Positions 1 to 12,639 are shown, counted from the stretch's first letter. The stretch: DNA of 64,000 nt from Progne subis subis (GCA_022316685.1 JAKJHU010000993.1:62001-126000), one strand, 5' to 3'. Notes: a model not told the origin generated them from the letters alone. Translations and numbers: made by a program.

Positions 1-395
1 CTGAGAGAGTTGGGACTGTTCAGCCTGGAGAAGCCTCCTAGGAGAACTTAGAGCACCTTCCAGTGCCTGAAGGGAGCTGAAAAGAAAGCTGTAAAGGGAT
101 TCTTTACAAGGGCATTGAGTGACAAGACAAGGGAGAATGGTTTTATACTGAAAGAGTAGAGGTTTTGATTAGATATTAGGAAGAAATTCTTGGCTGTGAG
201 GGTGGTGAGGCCCTGGCACAGGTTACCTGGAGAAGCTGTGGCCATCCCATCCCTGGAAGTATTCAAGGCCAGGTTGGATGGGGCTTGGAGCAACCTGGTC
301 TAGTGGAAGGTGTCCCTGCCCATGGCAGGGGGATTGGGATGAGATGGTCATGAAGGTCCCTTCCAACCAAAACCATGCTATTATGCTATGGAAGT
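1..395 (+). repeat. CR1 LINE, 5'-truncated 3' end
   Basis: The stretch reads as the 3' portion of an avian CR1 retrotransposon in sense orientation. It opens with the end of the reverse transcriptase ORF (a GLFSLEK-like segment followed by RRL-type residues, broken by stops). It continues through the typical tail that contains TTCCAACC-like and ATTATGCTATG-like blocks near 360-391. CR1 copies are normally 5'-truncated, so this is an ordinary dead copy. It begins at or before the window edge. Confidence 0.85.
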
Positions 396-477
396 TTAAT
401 ATAATAGAACAGACAGGATAGCTTTGCAAGGATTTTTGTTTCATATCATCTCTTATTTCCTTGGATTTTGGGGAAGT

Positions 478-868
478 ATGGAGCTGGATTTGTTTAGTCT
501 GGAGAAAAGGAGGCTCAGGGGGGACCTCATTACTCTCTACAACTCCCTGACAGAAGGTTGTAATGAGGTGGGGCTGGTATCTTCTGCCAAGCCTACAGTG
601 AGAGGACCGGAGGAAGTGGCCTTAAGCTGAGACAGGGAAGATTCAGATTAAATATCAGAACAATGTTTTCCCCGTTAGGGTGTTCAGGCATTGGAATAGG
701 TTGCCCAGGGAGGTGGTGGAGTCACCATCTCTGGAGGTGTTTTAGAGGTGTCTGGATTTGGTGCTGAGTGATGTGGTTTAGTGGTAACAGTGGTAGTGCT
801 GGGTAGACACTTGGACTTGATCTTACAGGTCTCTTCCAACCTTGATGTTTCTACAATTCTGTTCTATC
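478..868 (+). repeat. CR1 LINE, 5'-truncated 3' end
   Basis: A second sense CR1 tail. It starts at a segment encoding a degraded [24 protein letters not shown] motif of CR1 ORF2 (about 490-555) and ends near CTTCCAACCTTGATGTTTC at 834-852, followed by the short terminal repeats typical of CR1. It is separated from the first copy by about 80 bp, so it is an independent insertion and not a duplication of the same piece. Confidence 0.85.
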
Positions 869-962
869 ATTAGCATTTATGAATATGTTGTCTTGTTTGC
901 TTACTTGTGTTTACTTATAGTAATAATGCAAATAGTGTGAACCTTCTCTCTGTAGGGTATTT

Positions 963-1402
963 TGTGGGAAGACAGAGATAGTGCTAAAGGTAATCTTGCC
1001 CCCCATACATTGCAGCTGTTTTAATTATCAAAGAGTAGGAACAGCCTTGCCCTCACATCTATGGGTGTGATAAAAGAGTGAATTAGCTGGGAGAAGAGTC
1101 ACTTGGAGTCTGCTGGCAGTGCTGTGAGGAGGAAGGGGACAGGAGGTCGTGCAAGGGACAGAAAGGGTAAGACATCATATGAGGGACAGACAGGGTTAGG
1201 TGGCCATGCTAGGGACAGGAAGTAGTGAGATAGAAATGCAGAAGGAAAGTAGGAGAGAAAGAGCCAGAGCTGTGTGGAGCTACTCATGGGAGTGCAACAT
1301 AGAAAAGGTATGAAAGACTTTTCAATAACAAGGTACTGATATTTGGAGCCCCCTGGAGTTTTTAAAGAAGTACTCTTGAGTGCTGTGGCCATCTCAACAA
1401 CA
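963..1402. mobile_element. Solo LTR, 440 bp, with 6-bp TSD
   Basis: The unit starts TGTGGGAAGACAG and ends CTCAACAACA, so it has TG...CA ends. It is flanked by the direct repeat GTATTT at 957-962 and 1403-1408. A second copy of the same unit lies at 41374-41743 with a different target repeat. TG...CA ends with a 6-bp duplication are what a solo LTR of a class II-like endogenous retrovirus leaves. There is no internal retroviral sequence. Orientation is uncertain: a GATAAAAGAG box near 1068 would fit a + strand promoter, but no clear AATAAA is present. Confidence 0.8.
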
Positions 1403-1648
1403 GTATTTTGTATGGTTTTCAATGATATTTTACTCCACAGCAAAATAAAAATAACACATCCTCTCTGATGAAATTTCCAGAGAAGTTCTGTCCGAAAAAA
1501 TATTTAGATTGACATTTGAAAACAACATAGTGATATTGATGGAAGAAAATACATTCTAATTTAAGGTCTAGCACACTTTGATTTTAACTAGTGTTTCATT
1601 TTAGAAATATTTTAATGGTGTAAAACTGAAATGCCTTAGTTCTGTTAT

Positions 1649-2184
1649 TGTGGCTTGTCTCTCTCATGGAGCTCTCCAGCTCCGTTCTCGCCCTGGCTAG
1701 CTCAAGAGACAAACTGCAGTTGGAAGGATTTCCCTCAGGGTCCCAAAACCCAGGAGCAGCCAAGAACCTTTCCCTTTGTAAAGAGAGCAAGTTCCTGTCG
1801 ATGGCAAAGGAAGGTCTGCACTTGATCCGAGGGTGAAACCAGGGCTTTATTCAATCTTTCTTCTGTGGTCCTGCCCCAGCCTGGGTCAGGAGCCCTGTCC
1901 CACTCCCTGAACCAAGAGGCTAGACCACATGTCACTTCGGATTATATCCAGGGAAGGGGCTAAAGGCGGGGACAAGCCACTACCCAATCAGGGATAAGGT
2001 GGGAGTGGAACAGGGTTGGATTACATTCCTGGAAGGGAACAATGTGGGAGATGGGCTGGTGGAAGGGCAGGGACAAACTTTGGGATATTACATTTTCCAG
2101 GGGAACACGGGGTATAGAACAAACCATTTTAAAACCCAATATAAAAATGAAATACAGTATGAAACCAGATAATACACAGCAACA
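1649..2184 (-). mobile_element. Solo LTR, 536 bp, antisense to NIPBL
   Basis: It starts TGTGGCTTGTC and ends CACAGCAACA. The flanking direct repeat TGTTAT (1643-1648 and 2185-2190) is a perfect 6-bp target-site duplication. On the minus strand an AATAAAGCCC polyadenylation signal can be read near 1840-1850, which sets the orientation. There is no coding content. Confidence 0.8.
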
Positions 2185-2190
2185 TGTTAT

Positions 2191-3042
2191 TTTGAAATAA
2201 AGTCTGTTTAAATGGAAACATTTTCTAAGCTGTCCACTTTGACAATTGACAGGTTTCAGTGAAACTTTCTAATTAAAAATTTTCTCATTCACTTTAATGA
2301 ACATCTATCTGAGCGTGAGGAGATTTTCACCAGTGTCTTTCTCTTGTACTTTATTTATAAGGACCTTATATGCTATAGTGTAATTTGAATAATGTTCTTA
2401 AATTTCTGCCTATCAAATGATTTTTCTTTTGTACATATATAAGATAGTAGCCATTAGATCTCTTACAGGTCTTGCATGTGCTTGTCTTACCTGTTATTTT
2501 ATAGTTCCTATCATAGTCCACTTCAGAAAGCCTTAGACAGCTTTGATCTTATGGATTATTTTAAATTTTGGTAAATAACCAGGTATACTGAGAAGATGGC
2601 TGGGACTTGAGGAGGTTCAGTCATTTTGGCTCTAATATGGATTTTTTTGAACATCCCTTTAGCAAACAAATTCTCTGTTTACCAGATGTGAATTTAGAAA
2701 ATGCAAGACAGAGGGTTAAGATGTTAATAGTTCAGTTTGTCACCTCTCATCCATAACCCTATCTTACTGTGCTGCTTTTGTTAGTTTTGTATGATGGTAG
2801 TGGTCACGTGGTTGTACAGCTTCTTCAAGACTGCTACCCCTAAATTTCCTTAAGCTTAAAAAAAATACTATATGTACAGTGATTATATCAAGGTCAGCTA
2901 GGGAAATTATGGCAGTCAGCAAAGTATAGCTTCATAGCTGAAATTTTCTAGTTTCTTGTAAATTTGGCAGTTTAGTCAAAATTTTGTCAGCATAATACTT
3001 GGAGAGCATAAAACCCATTAATATAAGCTTTTGTGGATACTG
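2191..3042. other. Intron 1 sequence, no feature seen
   Basis: AT-rich sequence without long open frames, recognisable repeats or conserved exon-like blocks. Confidence 0.6.
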
Positions 3043-3537
3043 TGTCATGGCAACTAAGCACCACAATTGCTTTTCTCCCCCCTTCAGTGTGATGGGGGAG
3101 GATTGGAAGGGTAAAAGTGAGAAGGGGGGGAGCCCCAAAACCAAAGAGGAAAGTAAAACCCAAGGAAAACAAGCAATGCAAATGGAAACAGTTGCTTGTC
3201 ACCAACTGACTGATGCCCAGACAGACCCTGACTAGCAGCCCTGCAACAACCTCCCCCCTAGTTTTATTGTTGAGCAGAATTCCACGTGGCCTGGAATATC
3301 CCTTTGGTCAGTTGGGGGTCACCTGTCCTGGCTGTGTCCCCTCCCAACCTCCTACACACCCCCAGCCCCCTCCCCAGCATGGCCATATGAGGAGCAGAAA
3401 AGGTCTTGGCTCTGTGCAAGCTCAGCAATAACAAAAACATCTATTATCAATCCTGTGTTTAGCACAAACCCAAACACAGACCCACAGCAGCTACTATGAA
3501 GAAGTCAAAGTTTATCCCAGCTAAACCCAGTACAACA
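3043..3537 (-). mobile_element. Degraded LTR, antisense
   Basis: Begins TGTCATGGCAACTAAGCACCAC, and further on carries GAATATCCCTTTGGTCAGTT and CCCAGCTAAACCCAG blocks. The same blocks occur in the LTRs at 39189-39790 and 24191-24773, placing this in that passerine LTR superfamily in minus orientation. No clean target-site duplication was found, so both boundaries are approximate. Confidence 0.65.
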
Positions 3538-5059
3538 TGAATTCTCTCTTTTCAGAGTATAGGTTCTTATTAGGAGTGACCATGCTTAGTCATCCTAATT
3601 TATTGAGTACTTACTTTGTTTAGTCAGTTTATTTACTGAAACAATAATGCTTTTTACACAACAGGTAGAGCAGAAGTTTTGAAATTTATTAGAATTTTAG
3701 ATATAGTTTATTCAACACTGTTGAATTGTAGTGAGAAATAGTTGATATACAGGGCCATGAGCTTCTGACTCTCTAGAACTGGAAAAGTAAAGAAAATGCT
3801 TTTCTTTGATTAATAAAACATGTCTATCAGGTTTTATTTACTTTTTGTAGTAAGAACCCTCCTTAACACTGCAGTTTAATTTTTATCTATGAAAAGGACA
3901 GTCTTTAAAAAGTAGATTATGTAGATAGTATTAGTAGATATGTGATAGTGATGCTGTACATAATCATGATGTATTGACTGAAGAGCCCATTCTGGATTCT
4001 ATATTTCTCCCTTCCCTTGTTTCATGTTTGAAGTGGAAAATATAGAGGTTTATGCTTATTTTAAATCATGTTACCAAATAGGTTGTCAAATGCAAGAGTT
4101 TAACTGATAAAAATACTGGTGGAATCTGAAATCCTCTAATAATTCTCTAGATTTACAATGTTTCTTCTCTTAAACCTCATTTTGATATTGCTCATCCAGC
4201 CACATCTGTAATTACAGCTTTAATTTGCCTAAACTAAGATAGTTGTTAGTTTAGGTACTGTTACTGGGGAGGTGTTACTGGCCAGAAATTTTCTTGATAG
4301 ACTTCATAACATTAATCCTGCTTGTGTTATCTGAGTGTGTGTCTATATAAAACTAAAAGAACTGACAAATGTATAATTTGAAAAAACAGGCAGAACAAAA
4401 ACCCCACTGGCAGGCACGTGAGCTGTGGCTTAAACAAAAAATGTCCTTTCGAATTCCTAAAAAATAATCTTTCAGAATATTTGATTATTTTAGCATGTTA
4501 GTTGCCTTTCAGTCTGTTTTCTAAAACTGTGGATGACATATCTTGGTGCGCTGGAAATTACTTTTTTTTTTTTTCTTTTCTCATGAGGCTTCCTCTATCC
4601 AACTGACTGTATTAAACCACTGAGGCAGATAGTACAAGACCAGACTTTAATATTAACAGCAATCTACATACCTGTTCTCTGTACTTCAAGTTACCTGTGC
4701 AGTATATCTTCTTAGCTTTTGAAGTTCCTAGCTTGAAGAGCAAATGGTTAAAACATGGTAAGATGGTGTAAAAGGTAGTGGTATTATAAAAGAAAACAAC
4801 CCAGAGCCTTGCAACTTGCAGTTTCCAGCACCTACCAGTAGAGAGCTTTCTGTACCCTTTATCTAGTCAGGTATCATACACATCTTGTGCCTTATGACTT
4901 GAAATTGGATGAATGATATCAAATTGTAAAGAAATGCCTGTTCCCACCTACTGGTCCAGAGATATCAGTCACGATGTGGCAGAGATCCTGACAATTGGAT
5001 AACATTTTTTTTTTTTCCCTGTTAACCAAGAGTTAGAGATTTTTTTTAAAGCACATCCA
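3538..5059. other. Intron 1 sequence, no feature seen
   Basis: AT-rich unique-looking sequence with short T runs (about 4561-4575). Nothing coding or repeated was recognised. Confidence 0.55.
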
Positions 5060-5300
5060 GCTTTCCTGGAGCCCTTTGCCCTTCAGGACTGCCTCCCAAG
5101 TGACTGTCTCAACCAGGCTCCCAAATAGGCCAGTCTGCCCTCTGGAAGTCCAAGGTGGCAGTTCTGCTGACCCCTCTGCTTACTTCTCTGAGAACAGAAA
5201 ACTATAAATTCATGATCACTATGCCCAAGATGGCCTCCAATTATCACATCCCACACCAGCCCTTCTCTGTTCACAAACAGTAGGTCCAGTGGGGTTACAA
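5060..5300 (-). repeat. CR1 LINE endonuclease fragment
   Basis: On the minus strand this encodes a fragment with EGLVWDVIIGGHLGHSDHEF. That corresponds to the C-terminal part of the CR1 apurinic-like endonuclease around its conserved SDHE motif. Frameshifts and stops follow, and no 3' tail is attached, so this is an internal fragment of an old element. Confidence 0.75.
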
Positions 5301-6123
5301 TTATATGGTAATTTTTGGTTTAGTGGTGTGGATAGGCTGCTGTCATTTAAGGCAGGGTGTGATCATCTAATTTTGATTGCTCTATCATTTAAGTATGAGA
5401 TCACTTAGCTATTTAGATGGATTGACAAAACTAGGAATAAATTATTTACTTGAAATAGCTTTTTCTTACTTCTGACACTAGTGTGGATTACAGCTTTGAT
5501 GATTTTAGACAGAGAATGCGAGTAAAATTCTTTTAAGAAAAAAGGTATGAATAGAAATCAATAACCTAGACACATTAAATTTTCTGTTATGAATGAATTA
5601 TATTAATTTTTTTGCATGTTTATTTGTTTAAATTTGATTCCCCCCCTTTTACTATCCTTACTGACATGGCCATGTCATGTCTTCTATGGCTTTTCTTAAT
5701 TATAAGAATTAGAGGGGGTTTTTTATTTCTATATTGCAACTTTCAGATTGCATATGTCGTGTTCAAAAATTATCCCTTTGTAATCGAGTGGAAGAAAAGC
5801 AGCAAAACCAAACTACATCAGAAATGATAGAAATTTTAAATGCTTGTTCTTAGGAAATATGATCATACATTTAATTTTGTAAAGTCAATTTTTTAAAAGA
5901 TGGAAAGGAGAAAGAGGTTTAAGGATGCTGTCATTGAATTAACCTTATTCCTTGTTCACAGAATTCAAGCATTTTGCTAAAAGCTGGAAACAACTACTGC
6001 AGTTGAATGGACAAGTGTTTCTCCCTGTCTGCCACATTTTATATTGATTGAGCATCTTTGCCTATTACCTTCTAAAACCCAGACAACTCTATTCCCTGAC
6101 AGGGCAGTGAACAAGTCTGCAAG
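5301..6123. other. Intron 1 sequence, no feature seen
   Basis: AT-rich sequence without a recognisable gene or repeat. Confidence 0.55.
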
Positions 6124-6128
6124 ACCCA

Positions 6129-6826
6129 TGTCTTGGTTTGAAAAGACAGGTATCTGCTAGGGAGAGGTGGGGCCTCTCTAGGAATGGGGAATTCCAATCC
6201 TTTCCCTCCGTGTTATTATAATTTGGAAGATTAAAAAAAAACCACTTTTCAGTCAGAGCTATGGGGAAAGGAATAACAGTCCTTTACTAGTAAATATAAC
6301 AGGACAGACAAACAACAACAGCAATAATAATAAAACAGAACCAAGAACCCCGAGAGGCTTTGTCTCACAAGTCCCGGGCAGTCTGATCTTTTGGGACTCC
6401 GAGAGCACCAAGCCAAAACGGTGGAAAAACTCCAGGCTGATGACTGGAAACGGTGGGTTGTCCTGGCAGGCAAAGTGAGCAGTGCTGAAGAAGTCGTGAT
6501 GGCTGTATGGGGCTGACCCAGCTCTATCAGAGCAGGTGAAGAGCTCCAAATTCCTGGGTGCTCCAGCAGATAATAGAATTCCCAGGACTGGACCCTCTGT
6601 TAACAGTGGACTCCTCACACAGCTTGCCTTCTCCCATTCTCTCCAAAAAAAAAAAAACCAACTGAGAGCAGAAGGGGCCACCAGGAGCACTGAGCCTTTC
6701 CCTCCCCCCCTCAAACTAAGTGGTCTACTTCTTTTGTACGGGGCAAGCACCCTTTAAGCATCAGTATTTAGTCTCCTAGCAACTTATAGGGGGGAAAAAT
6801 TCCACAGGAAAACTTAACCCCCAACA
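6129..6826 (-). mobile_element. Solo LTR (family A), antisense
   Basis: Starts TGTCTTGGTTTGAAAAGACA and ends TTAACCCCCAACA, flanked by ACCCA at 6124-6128 and 6827-6831 (5-bp duplication). The same LTR appears on + at 8777 and 23050 and on - at 60988, and a related LTR heads the provirus at 27857. Orientation follows from that provirus, whose LTR ends CCAAGACA on + just before a primer binding site. Apparent open frames inside (minus strand, 6249-6750) are part of the LTR and have no retroviral protein similarity that I can see. Confidence 0.88.
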
Positions 6827-6831
6827 ACCCA

Positions 6832-8455
6832 TAAATATTTCTGAGAAGTACTGCTACTGAAGCCTGGCCCTCTTCATAGAAGTGCTACTTATTTTCTATT
6901 ATTTACTAGTGCTGTTATTCATGAGTCATAAATCATCTTTGGTCATTAAGCTTTTTGAAGAGGATTACCTGACAGCGTAGGAAGCATTGCCCAAGTATTC
7001 CTGAAGTTTCACCCAGAGGCCCTTACTGCTTTGAAGGCATGTATGCATAATTTGGATTAGGAGATCAGGATGTTCACTAAATAGAATTCAAGTTAGATAA
7101 GAGCTTGCCCTTAATGTCTGAAATAGGAACCTGTACAAAATGAACCATTTTCATTGGACAGTGAGGATTCAATTTGAAGTATGCTGTGTATTCATGAGTG
7201 CTGTCTACACAGTGTTACATAATGGGTTAATCATCTACATCTATACAGATAATACAGATATTTTAGAGGTCAGCTAGTGAGGTGGTTTTTTTTTTTTGCT
7301 TTTTTTTTTTGGTGGTTTTTTTTTTTTTTTTTTTTGTTTTTTTTTTTTTTTGGTTTTTTTTTCAGTCAGTGTATTCAGTAGACTAAAGCTTTCAGTGAAC
7401 TTGTATGGGTTTGATGGCAAGTGAAACATCAGCTGGAGTTTGGTTCTCCAGAGACCAACGGGGGTGATTTTTATACGGTATAGAAATAGAAATATTAGTA
7501 ATTTGTTTAAGTCTTAGATGTTTTGTTTTCTGCAGTAGTACCAGGGAAAAAACCCTGAGCTTGCCAGTGTTATGCTGCTGTATTGCAGAAGGTGTAAGGT
7601 AAGGTTTTGTGGACTGCACAACGTGTTAGAAATTCTTACGTCAATTTGAATAGCAGATGTTATAGTAACCGTATATCTTTATTTTAAAATGGATATCATA
7701 TATGGTTTTATTTAAAATACAGCTTATTTTACGTTGTTGTTGCATGTGATGTTTGGCATATTGATGCTTGTCATTATAAAATTATCCTGCTAGAGGTATG
7801 GGTATCCCTAGGATTGGGCTATAATAGCTGAAGGCTTTTGTCTGGTACATGGGACCGGTAGGGTTTTTAACAGTGGACTGAAAACTTGGATGTGAGTGTT
7901 TGAAGTGACCGATTTTTCCATGTAGACTAACTCTTGATAAGATGGTAGCAACAGGTGAAACAAAAAAATCTACTTTTGATCACCAGATAGTCTCTATAGT
8001 ACTTGGAGATGAGATGCCTTTCATTAGCGGATAAATTTCATCATTGGTGATCAAGTTCCCATGACCTTTCTCTGCCTCTTTTTCTTTTTTCCCTCTTTTT
8101 TTTTTTTTTCTTTTTCTTTGTAGCTATTTGCTCATGTATAGCTGTCGTCAGGTACACATCTCAAGTTTAAATTATTACTGTATAATATTTAAGAATTTGG
8201 AAATACTAGCAGGCTGGACAGTAGAATTCAACACCTCCGTGCTCTCAAAGATTTCATCACTTTGTCACCACTGTTTCTACTAATACTTATGTTGAGTAAA
8301 CCAGAGTGTTGCCCTCTTGTCCTGAGAGAGCAGAAGGAGCTGGATTAATCTTATTTTTTTCTTGATCTTTGCATGAAGCAGTGGGGACAGCGTGGAAGGA
8401 AACCAGGCCAACGAATAGAACTGAGAGAAAAGGAAGACAGTGTTATAAATGAGAT
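6832..8455. other. Intron 1 sequence with long T-rich tract
   Basis: No gene seen. Positions 7286-7362 are an almost pure T tract with a few G interruptions, possibly the remnant of a simple repeat. A shorter T/C tract lies at 8080-8120. Confidence 0.55.
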
Positions 8456-9731
8456 TGACCAAATTTTAGAAATTAAAATTTAGAATTTTATTGAGAGACA
8501 AAAATGACAGTCTCGGACAGCCACAATTAAAAGGACAGTGTCGAGCCCGAGCATGGCACTGAGTGAACTCTGATAACAAACTCTGCCAGTCTGCTATCCC
8601 CCCAAGTTCACATTTTTGGTCTGAAGCAGTCCCCTTTTATACACTGGATCGCAGAGAAGAGACGAGGCTCCGATGTTGTCCTCGTCCTCGGCGGCTTAAT
8701 TGATTATTCATGCTCAGGTCTAGGAGTCTTGATTAGTTTTTCCGGGGTTAACAATGACCTTAATGGTCGAGCCCAGTGTTGAGGGTTAAGTTCTCCTGTA
8801 GAATTTTTCCCCCCCTTGAGTTGCTAGATTTTTAAGTAGGGGTAGTTAAGCGGTGCTTAACCTGACAAAAGAAGTTGATCACTTGGTTTTGGGGGAGGGA
8901 GGAGGCTCCCAGGAGAACTAAGGAGTGGGCTCACTTCTCTCGGTCTTCCCGGGGAGGACGGTCGGGCTACGGAGTAGCTGCCTGGAGTCCACAGCTAACG
9001 GAGGAGTCTGGTCCTGGGAATTCTATCATCTGTTGGAGTGCCCAGGAATTCGGAGTTTCTTCGTTGCCCTGCTGGATTTTGGGTCGGCCCGGGATCCAAC
9101 CGCTGCGGGTTCTCCGGCACTGCCCACTTTGCCTGCCGGGGCACCCCCCTGCCTGCCTGCTGAGGACAGATCCATCGCTTCCAGCTTGCAGCCATCAGCG
9201 ACGGACTTTGCCACCGTTTGCCCTCGGGGTTCTTGGTTCTGTTTTACTGTTATTATAAGTGCTGTTGTTGTTTGTCTGTCCTGTTATATTTACTAGTAAA
9301 GGACTGTTATTCCTTTTCCCCATAGCTCTGACCGAAAAGTTTCTCTTTTAATCTTCCAAATTATAATAACACGGAGGGAAGGATTTAAATTCCTCATTTT
9401 CCTGGAGAGGCCTGCCTCTCCTTAGCAGACAACTGTCTTTTTCAAACCGAGACACCCAGGTGTGTCGCAGATATGGTAATGTCCAGGAGAGTCCGATGAG
9501 ATATGAGGAGATATGATAATGTCCGGAGGAAGCAGGTGAGATACATATCTGATGTAATCAGTGGTTCTTGAGTAGCTTATCTGTTCCTCCCGTGGCTTTT
9601 GTGTTCCTTTCAGGGTTTCCCGGCAGAGGTATGTCACTGAAATTCCTCTCTCGTCCTTGTGTCCCTGGTCTGGGGTTTTTGCTGCCAGCAGAAATATTTT
9701 GTACATTCCCTGTATGGCTTTGTGGTTTACA
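8456..9731 (-). mobile_element. LTR, antisense, split by a younger LTR
   Basis: On the minus strand there is an AATAAAATTC signal near 8484 and a TATAAAAGG promoter-like box near 8637. The sequence from 9455 to 9731 continues the same unit after the LTR at 8777-9454. The CCCAG duplication at the junctions shows that the inner LTR landed in this one. The outer ends (TG near 8456, TTTACA at 9731) are approximate because I could not find an unambiguous target-site duplication. Confidence 0.6.
8777..9454 (+). mobile_element. Solo LTR (family A), sense, nested
   Basis: Starts TGTTGAGGGTTAAGTTCTCC and ends TTCAAACCGAGACA. It is flanked by CCCAG at 8772-8776 and 9455-9459 (5-bp duplication). It is close to the copy at 23050-23718 and is the reverse of the copies at 6129 and 60988. 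It sits inside an older antisense LTR. The open frames in it (8875-9296) recur in the 23050 copy and reflect GC-rich LTR sequence, not a gene. Confidence 0.9.
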
Positions 9732-10574
9732 GAATAGAAACTTACATGAATTAACCTTAAAATATCTCACAGCTTTTTATTTGAACATGTACAACTTATA
9801 CTTTATATGGGTGTATTAAAATACAGACATATTCCACACGAATTAATCTTTGGACATTTATCACAACAGTAAGACAGAATATGTGAATTTGAGGAAAGTT
9901 TTTTGCAAAATAGTATTTTTGAACAATTGGTAGTAGCAACAGTAGTAGGAAAGGAGGCATATTTGTTCTTGCTTTAGCAGTTGCAAATGCACAGGAAGCA
10001 GCAAAGGAAGATGAAATTATTAGTGCTTTTTCCTGTTTCTCAATCCAACCCTTACTTGCATGAGAAATTTAATATATAGATTTCTTTTTGAGTGCCCCCT
10101 TTCATAACAGGATTAGGCCATCTCCTTCTAACCCTCCTATTTATTTACTATATTATCCTTTCTCATTGAAATGAATAACAAATCAGAGTGCTGTGAAAAC
10201 AATAGGTTTCAGTGTCAGTAAGCTATTGAAACAGTTCAGCTGTTACATTGAATTTTTCCTGTGCTTTATGTCAGCACCTGTAGTGCTTACTTTCACTCAG
10301 CATCTCTGACTCTCAGGTTGTCCTGCATCTATTGTTTTTCATATTACTTTCTGTTTGTTCTTCCTATTTCCTGATGCATTAATTTAGAGAAAGTCTTGGG
10401 ACTTCTATCAACTGATCATACAACTTTTGCTCGCACTTTTCTGTTTATGTACATAATATATTAGAATATTTCAATTAATTTATGTTGTGAATGGTCTAAA
10501 TTAAAATAACAGTGAGGTGATTCAGACTTCCATGTCTAATTAAATCCAAACTTATAATATGAAATACATATTTC
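9732..10574. other. Intron 1 sequence, no feature seen
   Basis: AT-rich. No coding or repeat signal was recognised. Confidence 0.55.
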
Positions 10575-11211
10575 AGGGCCAGTGCTCTTTAAAGTTTTTA
10601 TAAATTATCTGGATGCAGGAATTGAATGTATGTTAAGCTTTCCATTGATACTAAACTAGGAGGAGCTGTTGACTCCCTTGAGGGTAGAGAGACCTTACAG
10701 AGCGATCTAGATAGTCTAGAGGGCTGGGCAACCACCAACCGTATCAAGTTTAACAAGGGCAAGTGCTGGATTCTGTACCTGGGATGGGGAACCCTGGATG
10801 TATGGACAGACTGGGTAACAAGAGGCTGGAGAGCAGAACCATGGAAAAGGACCCGGGAGTCCTGGTTGGTGGAAAGTTGAATATGAGTCAGCAGTGTTCC
10901 CTGGCAGCCAGGAGGGCCAACCGTATCCTAGGGTGCATCAGGCACAGCATCACCAGCAGGTCAAGGGAGGGGATTGTCCCACTGTGCTCTGCACTAAGGC
11001 AGCCTCACCTCAAGTCCTGGGGGCAGTTCTGGGTGCCACAATATAAAAAAGATATAAAGCCATTAGAGAGCATCCAAAGGAGGGTGACCAAGATGGTGAA
11101 GGGCCTTGAGGGCAAGGTTTACAAGTCACAGCTGAGGGTCACTTGGTTTGTTCAGCCTGGAGGAGACTGAAGGGAAACCTCATCCAGTCTACAGCTTCCT
11201 CGAGGGGGGCA
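10575..11211 (+). repeat. CR1 LINE fragment (RT to 3' region)
   Basis: Sense CR1 piece covering the end of the reverse transcriptase: a CTKLGG-like segment, then LQSDLDSLEGWATTN and FNKGKCWILYLG motifs. It continues through the RILGCIRHSITSRSREGIVPL segment to an EETEG-like block. It stops near 11211 without the usual CR1 3' tail. The main frame is interrupted, so the copy is inactive. Confidence 0.85.
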
Positions 11212-11802
11212 GCCTAAAGTAAATTAAATTGAAAGCTTGCTGATGTATAAAGCAGATGTTTTCTAGTGCTGAACTTCCATTGTCAATGTGTGATAGCATA
11301 ATAGTTTTGATTATTGACAGAGGTATATTTTTACTTTTACTGTTTTTCAGTTGTAAAGCTTCAGGAAGTCACATGCAGTTACCTTAGCTTACCTGATGCA
11401 CAGTAGCCTGAAGAGCAGCCCTAAGCTAGAATATTGACAATATATGGATAGAGAAAATCTTGATGACCACAGTTCTTGTACCAAGCTAAAAAAAGCTAAA
11501 ATAAAACTCATTCAGCAATTCATCAGGAAAATAATAAAATCAATTTCTGAATTTAGCAGTTTTCAAAAATTATGAGACAGTAGCTCATGACTTCAGCTAT
11601 GTAACTGCCTTTCAAACCGAAAGTTGCAATAACCTTAGTCTCAGGAAAGATGGGATAATTTGTGGGTACATGAAGTAGGTAAGTATAGTTATGTTTACAA
11701 GTTTATATAAGTAGGGTATACAAGTAGTACCTTGTGTATGACAATCAGCAAGTGTTCCATGCTTTTCAAAGAGAATACTGTTCACAAGAGATTTCAGGGT
11801 GG
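11212..11802. other. Intron 1 sequence, no feature seen
   Basis: AT-rich. Nothing was recognised. Confidence 0.55.
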
Positions 11803-11807
11803 AGGAT

Positions 11808-12257
11808 TGTCCTGATTTTCTGCCAGGACAGAGTTAATTTTTCACAGTAGCTGTGAGGGGGCAAAGCCTGGAGCCATGTAGGCGTGTCTAGGTTATTCAA
11901 TACCACTCAGATCATCACTGGGGGGGCGGAAGTAAGGAATTCTTACTTCCAAGAAAGGTGTGTGGCTAGTGGTTGGGAGAAAAAGTGTGGGTGCAGAGGG
12001 TCTCTGCCATTTTGTTTATTGTTTCAGGGCCCACTTCATGGGTTTGGGCTGGGTGAGAGTTTTTTGGATGTAAATCACCCTCTTTTTGTATACTTTTGTT
12101 ATTCATATTGTTGCTGTTACAGTTTGTTTCTTATCTCATTGCTGTTTCCAGTAAATTGTTCTTATCTCAACCCATAATCTCTGCCTTTTGTCTCTCACTG
12201 GAGGGGCAGGGAGATGAGTGGCTTGTAGTTTGGGAGTGCCACTCCTAAACCACAACA
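11808..12257 (+). mobile_element. Solo LTR, 450 bp, with 5-bp TSD
   Basis: Starts TGTCCTGATTTTCTGCC and ends CTAAACCACAACA. The duplication AGGAT is perfect (11803-11807 and 12258-12262). The 3' part contains TTATCTCAACCCATAATCTC, shared with the LTRs ending near 19742 and 24773. There is no internal sequence. Confidence 0.87.
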
Positions 12258-12262
12258 AGGAT

Positions 12263-12639
12263 GCAAAGGACTTGTGGTAAATCTTGGAAATGTACTTTGT
12301 ATACAGAAGACAGAACAAAGCATTTGGCTGTTAATATGAAGGGGGTTAATCATAGAGGCAACTGGCCTTATTGATGGCATGGAGGAGGTGGAATGTAGCA
12401 TGTTGTGAGATAGTGTGTAAGTGATAAGTAGCATCAAGTGAGGAAAAAGCTATGCCAAGTCTTAAAGCTGTAAGATAGTGGGGTAGAAATGGAAGCTGGT
12501 TGAAGGGAAAAGATGAAAAAATAGACTCAAAATGTAGAGAAGACAATTGTAACAATGAAGTATGCTGTAGCCTTTGAGGACAAAAATGGTCTGAAACCAG
12601 AATGTAAATGACATGATCAGTAAAAAAAAAAAAAAAAAA
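12263..12639. other. Intron 1 sequence, no feature seen
   Basis: No gene or repeat was recognised. The stretch ends in a poly-A run at about 12622-12640. Confidence 0.5.

Noticed and set aside
8875..9296. Two overlapping open frames of over 120 codons
   Set aside because: They are inside the family A LTR and recur in shifted form in the other copies, with frames not preserved.
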